Assembly: GCA_020137815.1 (NCBI GenBank) | Contig: CM035355.1 | Coordinates: forward strand, 5,458,850 to 5,522,849 | Direction: 5' to 3' | DNA: 64,000 bases | DNA from: Hormiphora californensis | Lineage: Eukaryota; Ctenophora; Tentaculata; Cydippida; Pleurobrachiidae | Shown here: positions 1 to 9,386 of the stretch, piece by piece | How positions within the stretch are numbered: position 1 is the first letter of the stretch | Layout of the letters: each line of letters begins with the position of its first letter | Position numbers and translations under genes: made by a program | Notes under the pieces: model-generated | Database searches by the model: none | What the model was told of the DNA's origin: nothing | The model's input: the letters and a program-made list of their open reading frames with translations, nothing else

Positions 1-10
1 ATCTCAGAAA

Positions 11-53
11 ACGCGCGCGCGTGTCACCAAAGCGACACACACGCGCGCGCGCG
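11..53. repeat. (CG)n/(CA)n palindromic tract
   Basis: Two alternating purine-pyrimidine runs, mainly CG dinucleotides, face each other around a short AAAGC centre, so the tract can form a hairpin and is of the Z-DNA-prone type. No gene is attached to it. Confidence 0.6.
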
Positions 54-1010
54 AAGATGCTGTGCTTTTAATAGAACTCAGCGTCAAAACAAGCACCTTC
101 GCGATAGGACACAGACACAAACACACATTCTCGCACACACAAACAAACAGGGCTGGCCCAGTTCTGCACCATTCCATCAAGGACAAAAAGCGCCGTTGCC
201 CCGACTCCTTTGAGCCGGTGACACGGGTCCTCGACAGAATAGCCCAGAACTGTACCATGAGCACGGGACGATGAAAATAAACGAATATCGAGAAAGAGTA
301 CACATGACTACAAGATACACTCTACAAGGAGTTTACGTTAACGGTAAAAATAATTCATTAAAAATACTGTGTAGAATAATAAAATCGGACCATAGCATAC
401 CCGGGTAATAAATTAAGATCATTAAAAGCTTCACATTGTTGTGAATACAAACATGTTCATGGTCAGTAATACAACTGTATAAAATATTACATTTGTTTCT
501 TTTTCTGTTTTCTCTTTCTCAGAGAAATTCTCGCTTTAAACAATGATTTCACGATGAAGGTAAGGAAGAAAGGTCTCTGAAGTTCCAATTAAAAGGGGGC
601 ATTGCTGTCACGTTGCACCATGTTGGCCGATACCGTCCACCCCAGGAACACGATGTCAAAGGATGGCGCACAGGTGATGGAAAATTGATGATGAGATCTG
701 TGGATCGGACACGGTCTGTTTTCACTCTTCTCAAGCGAGTTTCTCAGGGGGTAATCAACCTTCAGCGACAGCCGGTTCCTGACAAAACCATTGATCTCAA
801 CCAATAGATCACGGCTTCTCTTCACCTCCTTATCATGTCTCAAGGAAGCAAAATATCGCATGTTCACACTTCACAATGAACTGTTCACACCGGTATCGCA
901 GATTGGTAGCTGCCATGATATCGTTAGGTAGCACATTTACCCTTGTCATCAGGTTTCAGTTTGTTTCTGGATCATCAAAACATATCAACAGATAGAGGTC
1001 AGTTGTATGG
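54..1010. other. No recognised gene; one minus-strand ORF at 867-589
   Basis: I see no confident gene here. A 92-codon minus-strand frame (867-589) contains a hydrophobic stretch near its end but matches no family I know. The plus strand has an overlapping frame of similar length, so either may be chance. It may be a leftover of the retrotransposon to the right or an exon of an unknown gene. Confidence 0.3.
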
Positions 1011-1015
1011 TTGCT

Positions 1016-1340
1016 GTTGTCGAGAACTCTCAACTTGGTGGGGATTATAAAAATAAATCCAAAAGGATTTTAACGGGTTGTCGAGTACACTCAACTTAGT
1101 TGTTAAAATAAAATCGAAATCCAAGAGGATTTGATGGTTGTCGAGTACACTCAACTTGGTTGGGGTTATAAAAAATAAATCCAAAAGGATTTTAACGGGT
1201 TGTCGAGTACCTCAACTTAGTTGTTAAAATAAATCGAAAATCCAAGAGGATTTGATGTGGTTGTCGAGTACACTCAACTTGGTTGGGTTTATAAAATAAA
1301 TCCAAAAGGATTTTAACGGTTTGTCGAGTATTCTAACTTA
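1016..1340. repeat. 60-base minisatellite with alternating A-B-A-B-A monomers
   Basis: Units begin at about 1018, 1079, 1139, 1200 and 1261, each with TTGTCGAGTA followed by CTCAACTT. Odd units end in AATCCAAAAGGATTTTAACGG, while even units end in ATCCAAGAGGATTTGATGG, so the real repeat is a roughly 120-base pair of diverged monomers. A sixth, degraded unit starts near 1320. The array lies just beyond the 3' side of the minus-strand retrotransposon. A related TTGAGTTGTCGAGCTGTCGAG is present at 5864-5884 beyond its other side. Confidence 0.75.
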
Positions 1341-1357
1341 TTAGTGTAAAACACTGT

Positions 1358-2265
1358 TTAAATGTAGAGGGAGATCAGAAGATCTAACTTCCGGAACAGA
1401 TGAGCCTCAATGTGGAGTCGAAGATGTTCAGGCATAGCAGCAGTCAGTGTGTGGGAGTGGCGAAATCTCGTGCACTGAGTAGGGACACACTTCATATTCG
1501 ACACATGACAACTAACCCCTGAATCGGTCAGGTGGTTTGACATGAGCTCGAGCCTGATTCTCCGGTCATTTCCTCCTGTAACTGGCGGAGAGGTTTGGTC
1601 TGGAGAAGGTGTTTCCGCTGTATCATGGTCATCTTCGGGTTGCTCTGGTGATGGAGAAGATGTTTCCGCTATCTTTTGATCAGCTTCGGGTTTCTCTGGT
1701 GTTGGCACGATTTCAACTGAAGTTTCGTTACATCCAGGTGATCTGCATTTGCATGTGAACTAGAACTGGCATCATTGGTGGGTTTGATTCGGTTTCCTTC
1801 AGTTTCTCGAATTTTCTACACTCTACCGTTTTGCCGTTGCGTGCAAATAACTTCAACTTTCCCACACCAATAACCTTGTCTCTACGCTCATCTACTCTGT
1901 AGAGGTAGGGGCTGAGCACTTGGCTCACTGGAAAAGGTCACTGAATCTAGGCCCAATTTACTGGGCACGGGATTTTTACCAACTTGATCTCCAACTGCTA
2001 ATTCGGGTCATTTAGTCTCTTGTTGAATTGCTTTTGGCCGCTATTAGGTCTTCATCCACGTTCTGCCTGATTTTGTAACTCAAGTTACGATTTCTCGGTA
2101 GCGGTTGTAGACGGACGCTGGAATGCCCATCTGTGGAGTCTTATCCTTTTTATCCATGGATCGGCGAAGATGTAACGCATCAGGCATGTTTGGTTCTGTG
2201 CCAAATACAATCCTGTGTGCCGTGAGCCTGTTCTTCTGGATCTGGTGTTGTTTAGCTTGAAACAC
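1358..2265 (-). pseudogene. Retrotransposon post-integrase region with Pro/Glu-rich tail
   Basis: The frame at 2265-2080 (QIQKNRLTAHRIVFGTEPNMP) resembles the integrase C-terminal part with P.....FG..P. Downstream, 1708-1358 carries two copies of a P-E-x-P-E-x-D-x-x-x-A-E-T-x-S-P unit before stopping next to the 60-base minisatellite. Confidence 0.45.
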
Positions 2266-2271
2266 ACTTGG

Positions 2272-2850
2272 TCAAGATGCAATCCCAATCTTTAGGGTTG
2301 GACTCGAACAGGGTCGCTCTGAGAATTCGATCAATCTTTTTGTTGCTATTTCAGCACGTCCAGTACTGCGGGCTGATAAGGCTTGGCCGGGTGGACTTTT
2401 ACGTTTAGTTTCGAAGATAATCTTGATTCTTTGCCATTGAAGTTTGATGTGATCACAGATTATTTCTCTCGGCCAACCAAATTTCCAGATCCAATGAGCG
2501 AGAATTTTCTCACACGCTCTCAACGATGTTTGGGTCTCTGTAGGCACTGCAACTAGAAAGTTTGAATAAACGTCTGTATGTTAGGACGTTCTTGTTGCCT
2601 CTACGTCGATCCACGGGCTTCTGGAACGATATGACGAGTTACAATAACGGCGTTGAACTCGTGACACACACAAATGTGGCCATCTCGGCTTGGAAGGTCT
2701 GTTGACGCTGTTTGTTTGAGGCACAATTTAACACACTGACCGATGTATAGTCCGACTTGTTTGGGCTGGGCCGGCCAGTAAAAGTTTCTTCGTAGGTGAT
2801 CAACTGTTGCACTGACTCGGCGTGACCTGTGTGGAAGTCATGAGCCTGTT
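2272..2850 (-). pseudogene. Integrase fragment of the retrotransposon
   Basis: At 2850-2690 (minus) there is an HTGHAE then LRRNFYWP...YIGQC...C pattern, split between two frames, which resembles the HHCC zinc-binding N-terminus of integrase. At 2547-2272 the frame reads ILAHWIWKFGWPREIICDH, matching the core motif F..FG.P..I..D.G around the second catalytic aspartate. Several frameshifts separate these parts, so the enzyme is dead. Confidence 0.7.
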
Positions 2851-3318
2851 GATAAGCTCATCTCGCTCCCTTCATAGGTACCACAATCAGCCATTTGGAA
2901 TCATTGTCTTGAGATCGAGCCATTTTTTTGCAATACCAATCCTCTATCCGGAGGAGCTGGTACTGTTTCCACAAAGACTCTAGATCAGGTGGGGCCCTGT
3001 TGGCTTGTACCCACTTGTCTATTCCCGTCACTCACCCATTTTCTCACTAACTTTAGCATGTCATCTTTCTCCTGGACAGTCTCCCATCAGTCCAGGTCTT
3101 TCCACTACGGGGATCTGTACACCGCTTTGCTGGTCGACGCGATCCTTCCGGATCCTGACGGAAAGTGAGATTCTTGCTCTGCGCCATAAACAATGAATCT
3201 CCTGCTCATAGACCAATCTCTTTCTTCTCTTCGTATTTCAGTCATGATTTTCTGGACAGGTGCTTATTTCTTCACAGCTCACCAAATCGTTGAGTATTTT
3301 ACAAGGCCTAGAGTTTCT

Positions 3319-3666
3319 TCAGAGGCCAATACTCTCATGTTGCGGGTGGCTGTCTTCATCTGATTGGGTGGGTGGCTTGTCTTCATTACTGAAGTATTCA
3401 TATTCCGTGACGTACGATGCTGCAGGAAACTGAGTGCTCTTTATGAGAAAGACTTCGCACTCGCTCACACTGTTAACTCGTATTGTCGACAGAGATATGT
3501 CTTCAGAGGAATCTTCAGTAGACATGTACGTTCCTGTATCCACGCTGCTACTCGAGCAGTCTTCATGGTTGGACTCTGTGTCTGCTTCGGACTCTGTGGA
3601 GTTGTGACGATCCTCAGGTATCTTTCGGATGACATCTTGTTGCATCTCTTCGTTGGTTTCTATCAC
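3319..3666 (-). pseudogene. Acidic Ser/Glu-rich spacer ORF between RNase H and integrase
   Basis: A 115-codon open frame rich in S, E and D (for example TESEADTESNHEDCSSSS) has no predicted fold. It sits where gypsy elements usually have only a short tether between RNase H and integrase. It may be part of the same polyprotein or an acquired segment. No family is recognised. Confidence 0.45.
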
Positions 3667-4059
3667 ATAGATTTACAACCTTGACAACTTTAGTCAATTT
3701 CATGGGTCTGAGGTGTCGTTTGTGTTTCGGCTTCGATCTTGGTTGGCGGCAGGCTGAACCTTGACAACCAATCACAAATCTTGTTTTCCGGGCCACTTAA
3801 ATGCTGGAGTTTGAAGTTGAACTCGGCTAACTTCATAACTTTCTTGGTTACCGCGTTGTCTGGCTTCGTGAACAGGGTACCTTCGGCTTTTAACCAAGGA
3901 TAAACAGTCTGTTATGACGACAAACTGTTTCACGTTATAAAGATATATGGTCCAGTGCTGGATTGCTGCGAACAGAGCCTCGAACTCCAGCTTCGTCTGT
4001 CCCCGTGTCTCTTGTACCCGGGGAGAGCTCGGCTGTAGTAAGCGACAATCCTTCGTTCT

Positions 4060-4329
4060 CTACCACTTCAGGTGTATCCAATTCCTGGGATAGGAGGCGC
4101 CTAAACCTTTCTCACTGGCATCTAGTGTGACCTCGTAGGAGCTGTAAGGATCTTCTGGATTTGGTATTGCAAGCTGTGTACTTTCCGCGACGAGCTGCTT
4201 CAGCTTGGCGTACGCTTCATACACTTTTGGTCCATTTGAACTTGCACTCCTTTCCCCCGCGTATAGAAGCGAAATTGGCTTACTGATAGAACTGTAGGCG
4301 GAATCCACTTTCTCACATAGTTCAGGCAC
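4060..4329 (-). pseudogene. RNase H domain fragment of the retrotransposon
   Basis: The frame contains YEVTLDASEKGLGA, which resembles the start of the gypsy RNase H domain (the D in TDAS..G.GA is the first catalytic residue). Just before it, an RT connection-like segment (KLKQLVAESTQLAIPNPEDP) is visible. The domain breaks after about 90 residues. A later minus-strand segment near 3800-3745 reads HLSGPENKICDWLSR, the usual end of this domain (H..G..N..AD.LSR). Confidence 0.75.
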
Positions 4330-4458
4330 CCATTGCTTGCATGACCTCTTTCTTTGATTCAGCTCACGGAGTGCTAGGAGGTCAGCTACACGGTCTTCAG
4401 TGATACTTATACCGCCACCGCTGACACGAACTCCAACGAAATCAACTGCAATCTCTCA

Positions 4459-4767
4459 TCAGCTGACTTTTGTCGGGTGAAATCTTGAGGTTCGCACCAT
4501 ACAATCTGGACAGAAGCCGTTCCAACCGATCAAGGTGCTGGTCAGCTGTGACAGAAGATGTAGGAGGTCGTCCACAAATTGGACAACTTGCTCTATCGGG
4601 AGAGATCCGAGCAGACGATTCATCATATCACAGAAAGATGGTCCGGATGATCGATGTCCCATCACTGTCTTCGAGAATGCGTACTGGGTGTTCTTATACA
4701 AGAAGGCAGTGATCTGTTTCGAGGATTCGTCATAGGGAAGCTGCCAGTTATCCTCGGGTAAGGTCAA
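4459..4767 (-). pseudogene. Reverse transcriptase core fragment (FVDDLL motif)
   Basis: This fragment of RNA-directed DNA polymerase has a palm region reading FSKTVMGHRSSGPSFCDMMN and then VQFVDDLL. The FVDD motif holds two of the catalytic aspartates (Y/F-x-DD box) of LTR-element reverse transcriptases. About 100 residues are open. The fingers upstream (about 4780-5010) and the thumb downstream are present only as broken frames, so no active enzyme can be made. Confidence 0.8.
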
Positions 4768-5015
4768 AAGAGGAGAATATCTTGTCCTGGCCGATTTTTA
4801 TCCAAGACATGATCAAATGAGCCAATGGGAAGTTTGCGGGCATACACCATCTTGTTCACGTTTCCTTAGGTCGCACACAAGCCTGTAACGTGAGGCTGCC
4901 CTTTAGGTGTTTTCTTTCGTACCAGGAATGTTGGTGAGTTCCAATCTGACCGTTGCGGAAGGATCTCCACCACATTCGTTTTCACCATCTCATCGATTGT
5001 TTTCTGCATCTCCCC

Positions 5016-5303
5016 TCAAGCTTGTATGGGCAAGGGAATGGAGGGGTCCACTGAGGTGTAGCCCCTTCCTTCAAACTTGATCGTAGCTTTGTACATATTG
5101 CAGGAACCGAGATCATACTCATCGTATGCAAAACAATCCCTGTGCTCCCAAATGATGTCTTGTAGGTCTTGAGCCTGTTGTTTCGTGAGGTTTCTGGATG
5201 CAGTTTTTACTTTTAGACGCTCGAATAGCTCTTCCTTTGTCCATTTCTCGACTTCCGGTTCCTCAGACTCACGGAGAAATTGGATTCGGTCTTCCCATTC
5301 CAC
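5016..5303 (-). pseudogene. Retrotransposon protease-RT linker fragment
   Basis: A 95-codon open stretch is rich in E, K and W, with HRDCFAYDEYDLG in the middle. A short region with F.....DLG before the reverse-transcriptase fingers is typical of gypsy polyproteins. The frame ends just before the RT fingers, showing the element is no longer continuous. Confidence 0.6.
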
Positions 5304-5514
5304 TCTAGAATACAGGGTCGTACCCTGGCACTGGGCGAATTTAGCGGCTTTATCACCCCTTTGGAGGGTTATCGGCTCCTCGCCTAAAGTTCAAAACTCT
5401 CATGGGAATGTCTCCTTCCATAGCTTCGGCGATTGCGTCACCAATGAGTAGGCATTATTTTTCCGTGACAATCAGTTGAGACAAGACCGATCGTATCACC
5501 TAGACAATCTTCCT

Positions 5515-5730
5515 TCAGGATCCTACGACATACCCCATAGTAATGAGGTGGTATTGTGGTAGTTTCTTCCCCACCTTATCTGGAGAATCTTCTTGTGCTT
5601 CTTGGTCTTGGCAGGAAAGGTACTGGTTCACCATTTGGGATCTTAGTTCAGCGTTCGTATAGTCCAAGGCGGCTCCTGTGCTACGACAGAACGGGTCACC
5701 TAATAGAAATCTGTATCCATTCCTTCGCAC
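5515..5730 (-). pseudogene. Retrotransposon protease C-terminal fragment
   Basis: The minus frame contains a LLGDPFCRSTGAALDY stretch, matching the pattern near the end of retroelement aspartic proteases (LG.PF....GA.LD). The catalytic D-T/S-G triad is not seen in an open frame nearby. The fragment is followed by a break before the linker to reverse transcriptase. Confidence 0.55.
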
Positions 5731-6266
5731 ACCACGAAGTTGACAAGATAATGGTGGCTCCTCCGACTATCATGCACAAGGAGATGGCGCCTCTACAAGG
5801 TATCCGTTCCGCGAAATACGACTAACTATTAGTAAATTTCAGAAATTACTTTTTGTCCAAAGGTTGAGTTGTCGAGCTGTCGAGTTTATATATTAGTTCT
5901 TTAGCCTTTCTCTGACTGCTCAAAGTAAAACATTCCTAAAAATTTATGTACCTCGAATCTTGTTTTTCTGTCTGTCGGATTGTTTGTTTGTGTGTTTGTC
6001 TGTTAATAAGCCATATGTCCTCAAACATTTAGTCTTGAGATTTCCTAACGAATTGCTCATATTTTCAGAGTATCCTCGAACAAAGAGGAGGCGACTAATG
6101 GAGAGGAAGATGGAGCTACACCTACTGCACCTCTCCCGTTAAAAGTAAGTGATTAGAACTGAGATTCTCTGGGGGCCGGGGAGGGGTGGACACTGGACAA
6201 CCTCTCGAAGGAAAGTGTCAGCTCGATGCCTTTAATAAGGTGATTTAACTAAAATTTTAGCCTCAA

Positions 6267-7210
6267 CCACAAAAAAATTTGTTACAAAGGATTTCCACCT
6301 CAAATGTACTCCTAAGGGTCCCCTCTATCGATTCCAACCAATGTTCATATTTGTTCAGGGGTACTAAGGCCTCATTTCCGGGTGGGCGTGGTACCTGTAT
6401 TTTCAGCCTGAGGCCAAAACCATAAGTACCCTTAAAATAGGAGTAGAGATAAAATCGAGGGCACTAGAGTAATCAGCGTCCTCGCATTAGTGGGGGTATG
6501 TGCCGGAATTAAGTCTCTATCTCATCTGGTTAATTAGATAATTGGATAATTAGTTTTGCGCATAACCGTTTTTTGGCTATATGGCTATAGCCACTTAGGA
6601 ATGGTTTAGAGACTTTTCATTGGTGCCATTTTGTAGACAAAACGAAGTTAAAGGGGGTCGACGTCGGACTTTTAAGCTCTATCTTCAACCGTTTAGCCGT
6701 TATTTGGCTTTAACGGTGTTCAAAATCGGGGTTTTTACCGTATTTTGCTCATTTGGAGAATCTTAAAAGTCAAATAACGGCTAAACGATTGAAGATAGAG
6801 CTTAAAAGTTCGACGTCGACCCGCCTTAACTTCGTTTTGCCTACAAAATGGCACCAATGAAAAGTCTCTAGACCATTCCTAAGTGGATATAGCCATATAG
6901 CCAAAAAACGGTTACGCGCAAAACTAATTATCCAATTATCTAATTAACCAGATGAGATAGAGACTTAATTCCGGCACCTACCCCCACTAATGCGAGGACG
7001 CTGATCACTCTAGTGCCCTCGATTTTATCTCTACTCCTATTTTAAGGGTACTTATGGTTTTGGCCTCAGGCTGAAAATACAGGTACCACGCCCACCCGGA
7101 AATGAGGCCTTAGCACCCCTGAACAAATATGAACATTGGTTGGAATCGATAGAGGGGACCCTTAGGAGTACATTTGAGGTGGAAATCCTTTGTAACAAAT
7201 TTTTTTGTGG
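6267..7210. mobile_element. 944-base palindromic foldback element
   Basis: The sequence starting CCACAAAAAAATTTGTTACA at 6267 returns as its reverse complement ending at 7210, and the two arms match almost without gaps to a centre near 6738. It carries no coding capacity. Short flanks on both sides share TAAGGTGAT (inverted), suggesting that the original terminal repeats reached a little farther. No target duplication is clear. Confidence 0.8.
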
Positions 7211-7916
7211 TGTTCCTGGCTTATCACCTTACTATGCCACTCTCCTCGCTCTGAGAGAAGGGGTCAGCGCGATGGAAGGAATGAGAATAAGGCCAGACCA
7301 ATGCTCTGAAAGCAGGAAAGCTGACAGCTAATCCGTGAAATTTCACCGAAATGAACTGCTGAAAGGTCGAATGCTTAGTAAGGCCTCTTCTGAGACAGTG
7401 CCAATTCCCCAGAGAACGCCCGGTTAATAATCGTTTTATGGAACACCTTGCTGTCAGGTAGCAGTCAATAAAAGGATCGATTGGGGTCAAATACTGACAG
7501 CTTTGGAGCTCCTAACTCCTTTCTCCCGCGACTTTGTACCTTCAGCACCAGGGTTATACCTTGGGTACTCCTCTCTTTTCTCTCCCTCCTAGTCCTGCGC
7601 TGTACTCTCGCAATGTCACCCCTTCCCGTTATTCCATCGGGGTTATGAACTTTCATGCAGCGTTCTGCAGTGGTCTCTAGCAATGGTGCACCAAGCCAGT
7701 AGTGTACGATTCATCGGGTTTATTACCTATAGCTTTACTTATAGAGAACCTGTCAATGAAATTGTCCCTAAGGTCCTCCCCCCCTACTTTCTAGCTTCTT
7801 ATACATCTCGTAGATTTATGTCTTCAGTTTATGATAGAGGCCACTTTAGATTTTATAGATCTGCTAGTCCTCCACTTATCCCTCCTTTTGAATCCCCCGC
7901 TACATATCATCCAGCA

Positions 7917-8788
7917 TGAACCGACCGACACAAGTAACGGGTGACAACTAAAAATCTGGACAATTTTCTGTGAGCTCTAGCGCCGGCCCCGCTTGAGATA
8001 CAGCTTCAGGCCAGTGATAGAACGATTTTTCAGACAATTTTGAATCAGAATAACACAGCGGGAAAACTAAAAAGTTCATTTTCATTGCGATATCGCATCA
8101 TTTCCTCTTGACCCACCAAAGCATGTAGTACTTGAAATTTACACACTTTTCTAGCACCTCTAGCGCCTGTTCTTTTTGAGATACAGCTTTGGGGCAGCGA
8201 TAGAATGATTTTTCAGACGATTTTGAACGACATTAACTTTGTTTCACACTCCGATAATCGCAATTCCAGTCACAGAATCATCTGTAACAAACCCTTCAAA
8301 GCGTAGTTTACAGGTAATTTGAGAAATCGCCATTTTGACGATCTCTCGAAACATTTATGACGTGGAAAACCAACTTCCTGATAAGCTAAAATGTTGAAAC
8401 TTGGTAGTTATGTTGGTTATGGCATGAACAACCATTATTTCAAATTTGAGAATTTTATTTCATCGGGAAGGTCGTTTCTGATCACACGGAAATCCCAAAT
8501 CTCCGTACACATGCTTTGGTGGGTCAAGAGGAAATGATGCGATAACGCAATGAAAATGAACTTTTTAGTTTTTTCCGTTGTGTTATTCTGATTCAAAATT
8601 GTCTGAAAAATCGTTCTATCACTAGTCTGAAGCTGTATCTTAAGCGGGGCCGGCGCTAGAGCTCACAGAAAATTGTCCAGATTTTTAGTTGTCACCCGTT
8701 AAACAACCAATCAGAACTCGTTATTTAGGTCACGCGACTGGTTATCAGCCAATCAGGGACCAATATTTCCTGATTCGGTCGCTTCCTG
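7917..8788. mobile_element. 109-base GAACCGACCGA MITE (copy 1, interrupted)
   Basis: The outer halves 7917-7936 and 8700-8788 form one copy of a short MITE with ends AACCGACCGA and TCGGTCGCTTCCTG. It is split by the TA-flanked element. A direct repeat CCTCCTTTTGAATCCCCC...GCTACATAT flanks it at 7881-7907 and 8789-8816. Confidence 0.8.
7937..8699. mobile_element. 763-base TA-flanked foldback element (copy 1)
   Basis: It starts ACGGGTGACAACTAAAA and ends with the inverse TTTTAGTTGTCACCCGT, with TA directly outside each end (7935-7936 and 8700-8701). The arms are inverted repeats over about 200 bases. TA duplication and inverted ends are typical of Tc1/mariner-like non-autonomous elements. It sits inside a 109-base MITE whose empty site is present at 14212-14320. 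A second copy is at 40165. Confidence 0.85.
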
Positions 8789-8929
8789 CCTCCTTTTGAA
8801 TCCCCCCGCTACATATACCAGCTAGCGAGGTTTTCTACGCACTGAAACAATATCGGCCCCATGGGTTTCTAATAAAGCTAGAGTCTTGACACTTGAGATT
8901 ACCCAGCAGGGATAGAGAGAAAAAGAGAG

Positions 8930-8937
8930 GGAGAGAG

Positions 8938-8971
<34 letters not shown>

Positions 8972-9012
8972 ACAGAGCGAAAGAGATAGATAGAGATAGA
9001 GGGGGAGAGAGA
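8930..9012. repeat. (GA)n microsatellite
   Basis: A purine run of GA repeats with GATA interruptions. Open frames here (SLSLSL) come from the repeat. Confidence 0.8.
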
Positions 9013-9386
9013 TAGAGACATATCAATGCAATCGTAGGAACCAATTATTATATCTCCCTGATATTGGGCTCCAACGCTTAGATTGTCACATCTCCCTTTT
9101 AGTCAGTCTCCAGGTTAGATTGTCACATCTTCATATTTTGATCCCATTTTAGTTAGAGTCTCTGCAGGCGCCCCCTTTTGGATCGTGCCGACGTGCCGTT
9201 CTTTCTTGGCTTCAGTTCTTTATGTTGAAAGCAGTCTGAAAAAGACAACCATGTCCATTTGAGTACTGAACCCCTTACTGGACAAGCCTAGTGTAACAAG
9301 CCTGTAATCTACGGTGCTGCTTATATTGCTCTCACAGGACTAACTCTCCACTTAGTCAACTAGTCAGGACACTCTGTATAATAGAC

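Larger units (their letters stand above)
1358..5825 (-). mobile_element. Degenerate Ty3/gypsy-type LTR retrotransposon body
   Basis: On the minus strand the segment reads, in order, the end of an aspartic protease, a linker, reverse transcriptase, RNase H, an acidic spacer, integrase and a Pro/Glu-rich tail. Protease-RT-RNase H-integrase is the order of Ty3/gypsy (Metaviridae-like) elements. Frames are broken by many stops and frameshifts, so the copy is dead. I could not find a convincing pair of long terminal repeats or a gag region, so its outer limits are approximate. It may be truncated at the right near 5825. Confidence 0.8.

Noticed and set aside
840-5990. A pair of long terminal repeats around the retrotransposon
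   Set aside because: Comparing the two flanks by eye gave only short TTGTCGAG matches, not a real LTR pair.
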